The position numbers and the translations under genes are program-made. 64,000 nucleotides of DNA from Thermasporomyces composti (lineage in GTDB: Bacteria; Actinomycetota; Actinomycetes; Propionibacteriales; Actinopolymorphaceae): NCBI RefSeq assembly GCF_003386795.1, contig NZ_QTUC01000001.1:3906001-3970000 (forward strand). The letters are read 5' to 3'. The notes beneath the pieces were generated by a model. The model was given only the letters and a program-made list of their open reading frames with translations, searched no databases and had not been told where the DNA came from. Positions 17,826 through 24,951 of this stretch are shown in pieces (the stretch's first letter is position 1; every line of letters begins with the position of its first letter).

Positions 17826-18758
17826 GTGCCGACGCTCGCACAGGTTGTCGACGTCCTCGACGAGCTCTACAACCCCCAATGGGCCGCTGACTGGGACGCG
17901 GTAGGGCTCGTCTGCGGTGATCCCGACGCGGAGGTCCGTCGTGTCCTGTTCGCGGTCGATCCGGTCTCCGACGTGGTGGACGAGGCGATCGAATGGGGAG
18001 CCGACCTCGTCGTCGCCCACCATCCGCTCTTTCTCCGCGGTGTGCACGGTGTCGCCGCGACGACCCCCAAGGGCCGGGTCGTCCATCGGCTGCTCACCCA
18101 CGGGATCGGCCTCCACGTCTGCCACACCAACGCCGATGCGGCCGCCCCTGGCGTCTCCGACGCCTTGGCCGCCGCTCTCGGACTCACCGAGCTTCGCCCC
18201 TTGGATCCCCACCCGGACGTGCCCGGACTCGGCACCGGTCGGCTCGGGCGGTTGCCCACGCCGGAGCCGCTGCGCGACTTCGGCCGTCGTGTCGCCGGAG
18301 CACTACCGGCGACCGCGCACGGCGTGCGCGTCGCGGGAGACCCGGACCGCGTGATCACGACCGTGGCGGTGTGTGGGGGTGCGGGTGACTCCTACCTGGA
18401 TGTCGTACGGGCCGCCGGTGCCGACGCCTACGTCACCGCTGACCTGCGACACCACCCGGCCTCCGAGGCGAGCGAGCACGGTGACGCCCCGGCCTTGGTC
18501 GACGTCGCGCACTGGGCGAGCGAGTGGCCGTGGCTGTCCGACGCGGCGGATCGGCTGCGCCGTAGGCTCGCCGAGCGGGGCACGACGGTGGAGACCCGTG
18601 TGTCGACGATCCGCACGGACCCGTGGCGACTCCATATCCCCGGTGAGATTGCCGATATCACCGGTGAGATTCCTGGTAGCGCCATGCCCGGTGACGTCGT
18701 CCCCGACAGCGTCGTCTCCAGTGAAGTCCGGTCCGACCAGGGAGGGAGCCCGCTCTGA
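17826..18758 (+). CDS. Nif3-like dinuclear metal centre protein
   Basis: A 310-residue member of the Nif3/YbgI/DUF34 family, which forms hexameric toroids with a dinuclear metal site. Metal motifs seen: [22 protein letters not shown] (adjacent histidines), [24 protein letters not shown] (His and Asp), and the C-terminal [10 protein letters not shown] with the last histidine. GTG 17826 starts ten bases after the LarA-like stop. The last 40 residues form a variable hydrophilic tail. The role is unsettled. It precedes the zinc-ribbon and RNase H genes, a conserved actinobacterial order. Confidence 0.88.
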   Translation: MPTLAQVVDVLDELYNPQWAADWDAVGLVCGDPDAEVRRVLFAVDPVSDVVDEAIEWGADLVVAHHPLFLRGVHGVAATTPKGRVVHRLLTHGIGLHVCHTNADAAAPGVSDALAAALGLTELRPLDPHPDVPGLGTGRLGRLPTPEPLRDFGRRVAGALPATAHGVRVAGDPDRVITTVAVCGGAGDSYLDVVRAAGADAYVTADLRHHPASEASEHGDAPALVDVAHWASEWPWLSDAADRLRRRLAERGTTVETRVSTIRTDPWRLHIPGEIADITGEIPGSAMPGDVVPDSVVSSEVRSDQGGSPL

Positions 18759-19498
18759 ACGCCGACCCGTCCATCCAGCTACGGCTGCTCGAGGTCCAGG
18801 CCCTCGACCTTCGCCTCGACCAGCTCGCCCACCGGCGTCGTACGCTTCCCGAGGCCGCCGAGGTGGAGCGGTTGCAGAGCGAACGCAAGGAGCTCGAGGC
18901 GGCCGTGGTCGCGGCCGCGACCAAGGTCGAGGACCTGACCCGTGAGCAGAGCAAGGCCGAGCGTGACGTCGAGCAGGTGCGGGCCCGCCGGGAGCGGGAC
19001 GAGCAGCGCCTGCAGGCCGGCCAGGTCGCCTCGCCGAAGGACCTGGAGAACCTCCAGCACGAGATCGAGTCACTGACCAAGCGACAGTCCGACCTGGAGG
19101 ATGTCCAGCTCGAGATCATGGAGCGGCTGGAAGCCGCGACCGCCGAGCACGACGAGCTGCGCCAGAAGCTGTCGGAGGTGGAGAGCCGGCTGGAGGCCAC
19201 CGAGCGGACGCGCGACGAGGCGTACGCGGCGATCGACGCCGAGGCCGAGAACGTCCGACGTGACCGCGCCGAGGCCGCCGCGGACGTCACGGACGAGCTG
19301 CTCGCGCTGTACGAGAAGATCCGCTCCCAGCAAGGCGGCATCGGGGCGGCGGCGCTTCGGCAGCGTCGCTGCGAGGGCTGCCGGATGGAGCTCGACACCA
19401 GCTACCTCCTCAAGGTCGCCGCCGCGCCCCCGGACGAGGTGCTGCGCTGCGAGGAGTGCCGGCGGATCCTGGTTCGTACAGCCGACTCGGGCGTGTGA
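18755..19498 (+). CDS. Coiled-coil C4-type zinc-ribbon protein with apparent CTG start
   Basis: A 247-residue protein: long coiled coil (about residues 25-185, rich in E, R, K and Q) followed by a zinc ribbon CEGCR...CEECRR. It is the protein usually found between Nif3 and RNase H genes in actinobacteria; related proteins are proposed to act in nucleic-acid processes. The reading frame has no ATG, GTG or TTG between the in-frame TGA at 18722 and GTG 18863, yet the conserved N-terminus [27 protein letters not shown] is encoded upstream of that GTG. CTG 18755, with GGGAGGGAG six bases before it and a four-base CTGA overlap with the Nif3-like stop, restores the full family length. Confidence 0.85.
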   Translation: MNADPSIQLRLLEVQALDLRLDQLAHRRRTLPEAAEVERLQSERKELEAAVVAAATKVEDLTREQSKAERDVEQVRARRERDEQRLQAGQVASPKDLENLQHEIESLTKRQSDLEDVQLEIMERLEAATAEHDELRQKLSEVESRLEATERTRDEAYAAIDAEAENVRRDRAEAAADVTDELLALYEKIRSQQGGIGAAALRQRRCEGCRMELDTSYLLKVAAAPPDEVLRCEECRRILVRTADSGV

Positions 19499-19505
19499 GT
19501 CTGCC

Positions 19506-20627
19506 TTGTCGGGAGGAGAGAGCCGCCGGCTGATCGTCGAGGTGGACGGCGGGGCGCGCGGAAACCCCGGCCCGGCCGCGTTCGGCGTCGTGATTCGCGA
19601 CCCGGACTCCGGCGACGTGCTGGCTCGCGCCGCCGAGCCGATCGGGGTCGCCACCAACAACGTCGCCGAGTACGAGGGGCTGATCGCCGGCCTGCGCCTC
19701 GCTCGCGAGGTCGACCCCGGCGCCGCGCTCGAGGTCCGCATGGACAGCCGGCTGGTCATCGAGCAGATGGCCGGCCGGTGGAAGATCAAGCATGCCGACA
19801 TGCGCCGGCTGGCCCTGCGCGCACGGGAGCTCGCGCCGGCGGACACCACCTGGACGTGGGTGCCCCGCGAGCGCAACGTCGCCGCTGACGCGTTGCTCAA
19901 CACCGTACTCGACGGTGGCGCCCCTGTCCGGTGGATCTCGCCGCGGGTGACACGCGATCACGCCGCCACGGCGAGGGCTGACCAGACGGTGGCGGCTGAC
20001 AGTCGGGCGTTGGGTGAGGCGACGACAGTTCTCCTGCTTCGGCACGGCGAGACCGAGCGCGACCAGGTGGGGCGGTTGGCCGGGCGAGAGGCCGGTGCTG
20101 TCCCGCTCACCGAGCGGGGACGCGAACAGGCGGCGTCCGTGGCGAGCGCGGTCGCGCGACGTGGCGGGGCCGCGGTTGTCGTCACCTCACCCCTCCAGCC
20201 GGCCCAGGAGACCGCTGAGGTGGTCGCCGCGGAGCTCGGCGTGCCCGTGCGTGTCGAGCCTGACCTGGCGGAGGTGTCGCTCGGCGCGTGGGAGGGGCAC
20301 TCCGTCGCGGAGGTCCGCCGACGGTGGCCGGAGGAGTGGGCGGCCTGGCGCTCGTCGTCCGCCGTAGCACCGCCGGGCGGCGAGTCACTCGACCACGCGC
20401 TCAGCCGTGTTCGAGGCGTCCACGAGCGTCTGCTGGCGTCGTACGCCGGCCAACCGGTCGTCGTGGTCACCCACACCGTGGTGATCGGACTCCTGATCTG
20501 CGAGGCGCTCGGCGTCCCTCCGCACGCGGCCCACCGGCTCGACGTGGCGCCTGGCTCCTTGAGCGAGGTCCGCTGGTACGACGCCGAACGGGCGTCACTG
20601 CGCACCTTTGGCGTCACCGGCCTCTAG
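19506..20627 (+). CDS. Bifunctional RNase H / histidine phosphatase
   Basis: A 373-residue fusion. Residues about 8-140 are a type I RNase H-like domain (IVEVDGGARGNPGPA, AEYEGLIAGLRLA, VRMDSRLVIEQMAGRWK, NVAADALL) with the acidic residues of the active site in place. Residues about 175-370 form a histidine phosphatase (LLLRHGETERDQVGRLAGR, SPLQPAQETAEVVA, VVVTHTVVIGLLICEALG). In mycobacteria the same fusion combines RNase H with alpha-ribazole or acid phosphatase activity. The start is uncertain: TTG 19506 is canonical, but the strong GGGAGGAGAG (19510-19519) lies after it and points to in-frame CTG 19530, which would give the family N-terminus IVEVDGG. It follows the zinc-ribbon gene by seven bases. 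Confidence 0.9.
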   Translation: MSGGESRRLIVEVDGGARGNPGPAAFGVVIRDPDSGDVLARAAEPIGVATNNVAEYEGLIAGLRLAREVDPGAALEVRMDSRLVIEQMAGRWKIKHADMRRLALRARELAPADTTWTWVPRERNVAADALLNTVLDGGAPVRWISPRVTRDHAATARADQTVAADSRALGEATTVLLLRHGETERDQVGRLAGREAGAVPLTERGREQAASVASAVARRGGAAVVVTSPLQPAQETAEVVAAELGVPVRVEPDLAEVSLGAWEGHSVAEVRRRWPEEWAAWRSSSAVAPPGGESLDHALSRVRGVHERLLASYAGQPVVVVTHTVVIGLLICEALGVPPHAAHRLDVAPGSLSEVRWYDAERASLRTFGVTGL

Positions 20628-20687
20628 ACCACGGTTCCGCTCGAGGCGTGCCTCGCCGCTCGCGGGCACGAGCGGGATCATGGTCGC

Positions 20688-21464
20688 GTGTCTTCTCCTC
20701 GTGTCCTTGTCACCGGCGCCGCGGGTGGCGTCGCCTCGATGCTGCTGCCGGGCTTGCGAGACTCCTGGCGCCTCGTCCTGACCGATCGTGTGCCGGTGCC
20801 CGGCGGCCTCGTGGGCGACCTCACCGACCCGGACTTCGTCGCGCGGATCACCGAGGGCGTCGACGCAGTCGTCCACCTTGCCGCCTGTCCCGATCCGAAC
20901 GCGAGCTGGGATGAGCTGCGGACCGCCAACGTCGAGGTCGTCGCGACGCTCCTCGCGGCCGGTGTCCCGCGGGTCGTCCTCGCGAGCTCGGCGCATGTGA
21001 TGGGGCAATACGCCAGGACCGGCCGCGTACCCATCGACCCAGACTCGCCGGTCGCACCGTGCTGTCCCTACGGCGCGACGAAGGCGTTCGCCGAGGCGCT
21101 CGGACGGGTGTTCGCCTACCGCACCGGCGCGTCGGTGATCGTCCTCCGGCTGGGTGCGACCACTCCGGAGCCGCCGGCGTCGAGCGCGCTGAGCGGCTGG
21201 CTGGGCCCAGCTGACCTCCACCAGCTCGTGTCTCGCGCCCTCGTCGCCGACGTTGGCTACGCGGTGTGTGCCGGTGTCTCCGCCAACACCCGGACCATCT
21301 GGGACACCCGCAACACCATCGGTTACGAGCCTGTCCTCGACTCCGAGGCGTACGCGCACCAGGTACCGGACGACGACGGCTGGGGACTGTGCGCGCCAAG
21401 AGGCGATGTGGGGCGACGCGGTGTCCGCTCACCCAAGGCCACCGACAGCGGTCCACGCGGCTAG
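20688..21464 (+). CDS. NAD-dependent epimerase/dehydratase, uronate dehydrogenase-like
   Basis: Extended short-chain dehydrogenase, 258 residues. Rossmann motif VLVTGAAGGVASML, then ADAVVHLAACPD-type strand (VDAVVHLAACPDPNASWDEL), VLASSAHVMGQYARTG, and the catalytic Y-x3-K as CPYGATKAFAEALGR. The distal part VLRLGATTPEP...LSGWLGPADLHQLVSRAL...ANTRTIWDTRNTIGYEPVLDSEAYA matches the layout of uronate dehydrogenases, which oxidise glucuronate or galacturonate to the aldarolactone. GTG 20688 is the start. The last 25 residues are basic and unlike the family. Uronate dehydrogenase function is an inference supported by uxaC in the same region. Confidence 0.75.
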   Translation: MSSPRVLVTGAAGGVASMLLPGLRDSWRLVLTDRVPVPGGLVGDLTDPDFVARITEGVDAVVHLAACPDPNASWDELRTANVEVVATLLAAGVPRVVLASSAHVMGQYARTGRVPIDPDSPVAPCCPYGATKAFAEALGRVFAYRTGASVIVLRLGATTPEPPASSALSGWLGPADLHQLVSRALVADVGYAVCAGVSANTRTIWDTRNTIGYEPVLDSEAYAHQVPDDDGWGLCAPRGDVGRRGVRSPKATDSGPRG

Positions 21465-21657
21465 GGGGTCGCGAGCTCTTGCTCGTCCAAGCAAGGTGTC
21501 CTTGACAGGCGTCGTCGGCCCTTCGCCGGCGGTCGCGGACCGACTCGACGAGCCACCGTCTGAGCCCGCTCCCGCCCGGAGGTTTCACCCCCGGCCAGTG
21601 CGAGCGCTTCCGATCGGCCTGCCGGAGACGCCAGCGGGTTCGCTACGCTGATGGCTG

Positions 21658-22069
21658 GGACGAGTCGGCCGGGCGGTCGCGTCGGGCGAGGAGGCGACTC
21701 CTCGACCCGCCGAGGAAAGTCCGGACTCCACAGGGCAGGGTGGTGGATAACGTCCACCCGGGGTGACCCGCGGGAAAGTGCCACAGAGAGCAGACCGCCA
21801 GCGGCTCCCGGCGCGAGACGCGTCGGGGGTGCGGGCAAGGGTGAAAGGGTGGTGTAAGAGACCACCAGCGTCTGGGGTGACCCAGGCGGCTCGGTAAACC
21901 CCACCCGGAGCAAGGCCAAGAGGGCCCGGGGCGTCGCGTCCCGGGTCTGCGCAGGCGCTTGAGGGTGGCCCGCCCGAGCCTGCGGGTAGGCCGCTAGAGG
22001 TCGTCGGTAACGGCGACCCGAGATGGATGACCGCCCTCGACAGAATCCGGCTTACAGGCCGGCTCGTCC
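21658..22069 (+). ncRNA. rnpB: RNase P RNA (bacterial class A)
   Basis: Catalytic RNA of RNase P. The ends pair as helix P1: GGACGAGTCGGCC (21658-21670) with GGCCGGCTCGTCC (22057-22069), with one non-Watson-Crick position. Universally conserved internal blocks are present: GAGGAAAGTCCGGACTCC (about 21711-21728), ACAGAGAGCAGACCGCC near 21783, and GGTAAACCCCACC with the 3' GAATCCGGCTTACAGG. A TACGCT -10 element lies at 21644-21649, ten bases upstream, and a T-rich tract follows the 3' end. Confidence 0.93.
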
Positions 22070-22452
22070 TTTTCTTTTTGCCCCTCTTGTTCCCCTGACC
22101 TCTCGCGCTCACCGAACGCCCACCACCCCGGGGCCACACCGGTGTCCTGGAGCCTTCTCCGCTCACGGAACGCCGTGCGCGCAAACCGCCAGTCGGCGGT
22201 GTCGGCGGAGCTTGACCCCGACCTGCGGGTTCCGCGGAGCATGCCAGGGTCGAAGAGGTGCGAGGAGTCGTGCCGCGCCGGGAGGGCGCCCTCGTCTCCT
22301 CGATCGTCGGGGCGGTCGACGCGCACGGCGGCGAGAGGAGAAGCGTGGGCGTGCGGTGGCCGCGGGGACGGCGACACCGACCCTGCGTCGCGTCGCCGGC
22401 CGGGACCGGGCCGGTCGCGGCCGGCCGGGGGCGAAGGGACCTCCACCCGGCG
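22070..22452. other. Region between rnpB and nuclease remnant
   Basis: The first 20 bases, CCTTTTCTTTTTG-like, probably end the RNase P transcript. The rest, about 350 bases, shows no gene I can support; it may include the lost 5' part (signal peptide) of the nuclease remnant. Confidence 0.4.
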
Positions 22453-23025
22453 GTGGTTTCCGTCGTCGATGTCGTCGACGGCGACACGATCAAGGTCCGC
22501 CGCGGCACCGGGACGCTCCGGCTGATCGGTAGGGACGGCCCTGAGACGAAGAACCCTCCGACCCACCGAGTGCTACGGGCAGGAGGTGTCCGTGCGGGCG
22601 CGTGACTTGTTCGCCGGAGCGTCGGTTCGGCTCGAGTCTCGACCCGTCGCAAGCCGGCTCGGCAGCTGCGGCCGCACCTTCGCGTATGTGTGGAGGCGCG
22701 ATGGGCGCATGTTCAGCGAGGTCATGGTCAAGGAAGGCTTCGCGGCGAAGTACACCTGCGGTGCGGCGTCCACGTGCCGGGCGAGGTTCCAGCCGCAGAG
22801 CGTGCGGCTCGCCCGGCCCACGCCGGCCCGTGGGGGAGTGCGGCGCGGACGAGCCGGCGGTGTCCGCACCGGACTCGACGTCCGGCCGTGACGCTCGCGG
22901 CCTTGATCCACACCTCGGCGTGTCGCGAGGCGACGTCGAACGGCGACGGCCCGTCCTACCAGGGGAGGGATCCGGAGTCCGACTGGTACGTCGACCGTGA
23001 CAAGGACGGCGTGGTGTGGGAGTGA
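22453..23025 (+). pseudogene. Thermonuclease (SNase) plus Excalibur-domain protein, two frameshifts
   Basis: The plus strand encodes a staphylococcal-nuclease-like protein spread over three frames. Frame one: VVDVVDGDTIKVRRGTGTLRLIGRDGPET, the family opening. A shift near 22570 leads to ECYGQEVSVRARDLFAG...RTFAYVWRRDGRMFSEVMVKEGFAAKYT. A second shift near 22790 leads to AAERAARPAHAGPWG, then a C-terminal Excalibur-like domain ending DRDKDGVVWE, where the usual final Cys is Trp. No intact start or signal peptide was found. Two shifts plus the lost Cys favour a genuine pseudogene over a single sequencing error. Active homologues are secreted calcium-dependent nucleases. Confidence 0.75.
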
Positions 23026-23041
23026 GCGAGCACACGAACGA

Positions 23042-23074
23042 GGGCCCCGCCTCGCGGGGAGGCGGGGCCCTTTC
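23042..23074 (+). terminator. Strong rho-independent terminator
   Basis: A perfect 12-bp stem, GGGCCCCGCCTC (23042-23053) with GAGGCGGGGCCC (23059-23070), closes a five-base loop and is followed by TTTCC. It sits 16 bases after the nuclease remnant and faces the end of the DoxX gene. Confidence 0.85.
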
Positions 23075-23131
23075 CTGAGACCAGCCCAGCTTCGTTCCGG
23101 TCGGCCCTCGTCCCATCGAGCGGTGTGGTGA

Positions 23132-23704
23132 CTAGCGCAGCCAGGCGGTCTCACGGACGACCGGGAGCTTGGCCCACACGCGACCGAATCCCCACGTGTT
23201 CCCCGCGTGTGTCACCGCCAGGGCGATCAGAACCAGCGCGTAGATGATGTGGTAGTCGACGAGGGGGTTGGTCGACATGCTGGGCTCTCCTGTCGAGAGC
23301 GTCCGCGCCAGGGGCCACTCGGCCGCCCACATGAGGAGCATCATGATCGTGCCGGAGATCGCGGCGATGCGCAGTGCGACACCGGCGATGACTGCGACGC
23401 CGATGCCCAGCAGGCCCAGCATGAACAGCCAGTCGGCCCAGGCCGCGCCGGCCCAGCTGTTGAACATCGACTCGAACGGCCCGACGGACACGTTGCTGAG
23501 GAAGCCGTACGTCGGCGAGCCACCGTTGAGCCATGCCCGCTCGCTCGTCGTCGCGTAACCCAGCCCGAACGTCTTGTCCAGGAAGGCCCAGAGGAACGTG
23601 AACCCGATCGCCACACGGAGGACAGCGAGTGCCCTGGCGCCGAGGGTGACGGGTCGAGTTGCGTCAGCGGTGGTTGACGCGTTGGCGGTGCGTTGCCGGG
23701 GCAT
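23132..23704 (-). CDS. DoxX-family membrane protein
   Basis: A 190-residue integral membrane protein with about four hydrophobic helices: ALAVLRVAIGFTFLWAFLDKTFGLG, the segment WLFMLGLLGIGVAVIAGVAL, AAISGTIMMLLMWAAEW, and IIYALVLIALAVTHAG. The pattern fits DoxX/DoxD-type proteins, some of which are linked to thiol or redox functions; the exact role is unknown. ATG 23704 has AAGGAGG upstream; an in-frame ATG at 23767 with GTGAGGA upstream would add 21 hydrophilic residues and is also possible. It diverges from the DosR-like regulator across a region with candidate DosR boxes, suggesting control by that system. Confidence 0.82.
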   Translation of the reverse strand: MPRQRTANASTTADATRPVTLGARALAVLRVAIGFTFLWAFLDKTFGLGYATTSERAWLNGGSPTYGFLSNVSVGPFESMFNSWAGAAWADWLFMLGLLGIGVAVIAGVALRIAAISGTIMMLLMWAAEWPLARTLSTGEPSMSTNPLVDYHIIYALVLIALAVTHAGNTWGFGRVWAKLPVVRETAWLR

Positions 23705-23866
23705 GAGGGACGCCTCCTTGGTTGCCGCGTGCCGCTGAATCGTCGGTGCCTTCCGCTGGGTCGTCATGGTGCGTCCTCACCTTTGACTGCGGGGGATCGG
23801 TTTGTCGTGACTCACGGTATGGATCAGCCCGTCTCGGCCGCTGCGGTCCGCGGGCGCATCGTGCCG

Positions 23867-23936
23867 GGGTCGCAGGTCACCGCCGATGGGACCTGCGACC
23901 CACATGGAGTCGCGCGCCAGGTGGGACCTGCGGCCC
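23867..23936. promoter_or_regulatory. Cluster of three DosR-box-like sites
   Basis: Three related sites: GGGTCGCAGGTCAC (23867-23880), GGGACCTGCGACCC (23888-23901) and GGGACCTGCGGCCC (23923-23936). The first two form a perfect 12-bp inverted repeat (23867-23878 against 23890-23901). They resemble the GGGAC-n4-G(G/T)CCC core of the mycobacterial DosR box. They lie between the divergent DoxX and dosR-like genes. Binding is inferred. Confidence 0.6.
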
Positions 23937-24007
23937 TGTCACCGGTGACGGGTGTGAGATGCGTCGAAAACACCGCCGCGCCATGGCGCGTGGCAGGCCA
24001 CGTGGCG

Positions 24008-24055
24008 CATGCTGTGTACGACACATGCTGTGTACGGCGCATGCTGTGTGCGGCA
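24008..24055 (+). repeat. Three tandem 16-bp repeats in the dosR promoter region
   Basis: CATGCTGTGTACGACA, CATGCTGTGTACGGCG and CATGCTGTGTGCGGCA follow each other without gaps (24008-24023, 24024-24039, 24040-24055). They end 38 bases upstream of the response-regulator start. The junction contains TGTGTACGACACA, an inverted pair, so the repeats may be regulator sites. Confidence 0.85.
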
Positions 24056-24093
24056 CAGTGCTCGCCCCGTCGGACGCGTTCCGGGAGCAGACG

Positions 24094-24768
24094 ATGGCTG
24101 AGAGTCACTCGACGACTAGGAGCGGGCAGATTCGGGTGTTCGTGCTCGACGACCACGAGGTCGTCCGGCGTGGAGTGCGGGATCTCTTGGACGCGGAGCC
24201 GGACATCACCGTGGTCGGCGAAGCGGAAACCGCCCAGCAGGCGCTGGCCCGGATTCCGGCGCTACGCCCGAACGTCGCGGTCCTCGATGTCAGACTCCCC
24301 GACGGTGACGGGGTGAGTGTCTGCCGGGATCTGCGGTCCACCATGCCGGAGCTGGCGTGCCTCATGCTCACGTCGTTCGACGACGAGGACGCGCTGTTGG
24401 ACGCGATCATGGCAGGAGCCGCGGGCTATGTGCTGAAGCAGATCAAGGGCGCGGACCTCGTCACCGCCGTGCGCACGGTGGCGTCTGGCCAGTCGATGCT
24501 CGACCCGAGCGCGACCGCGAGGGTCATGGCGAGGCTGCGCGGTGAGAAGCCGGACGAACCGGAGCCGGACGCGCTCGCGCAGCTCACCACGCGCGAACGC
24601 GAGATTCTCGAGCTCATTGGAGAGGGTCTGACGAACCGGGAGATCGGCCAGCGTCTCTTCCTCGCCGAGAAGACGGTGAAGAACTACGTCTCGCGGCTGC
24701 TCGCCAAGCTCGGTGTCGAGCGTCGGATCCAGGCGGCGCTCCTGGCTACCGAGCTCAGCGGACGTTGA
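24094..24768 (+). CDS. DosR/DevR-type LuxR-family response regulator
   Basis: A 224-residue two-domain regulator. The receiver domain has [16 protein letters not shown], phospho-acceptor Asp65 in [29 protein letters not shown] with the switch Thr/Ser, and GYVLKQIKG with the conserved Lys. The C-terminal HTH reads [52 protein letters not shown], close to DosR of Mycobacterium, including the [16 protein letters not shown] recognition helix. In mycobacteria DosR drives the hypoxia/NO dormancy regulon. ATG 24094 follows GGGAG. The partner kinase is 183 bases downstream, and DosR-box-like sites lie upstream, suggesting autoregulation. Confidence 0.92.
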   Translation: MAESHSTTRSGQIRVFVLDDHEVVRRGVRDLLDAEPDITVVGEAETAQQALARIPALRPNVAVLDVRLPDGDGVSVCRDLRSTMPELACLMLTSFDDEDALLDAIMAGAAGYVLKQIKGADLVTAVRTVASGQSMLDPSATARVMARLRGEKPDEPEPDALAQLTTREREILELIGEGLTNREIGQRLFLAEKTVKNYVSRLLAKLGVERRIQAALLATELSGR

Positions 24769-24951
24769 CGTGTGGAGGCACCGCTCGTGACGCACCGTCG
24801 CGATGGTGTGACGCGCAGCGTTGGGCAGCTCGCAGCGCACTCATGTGGATTGCTTCACACGTGTCTCGGGCTGGTCCGACGTCGAGGTAGCGACTCGGTA
24901 CCGTGAGGCTGGAGTCCGCGCGGCGACGACCAGCACCCCCAAGGAGGCGGT

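Noticed and set aside
24008-24055. CRISPR array or plasmid iterons
   Set aside because: The 16-bp units abut with no spacers, number only three, and no Cas or replication genes are near; a promoter role is simpler.
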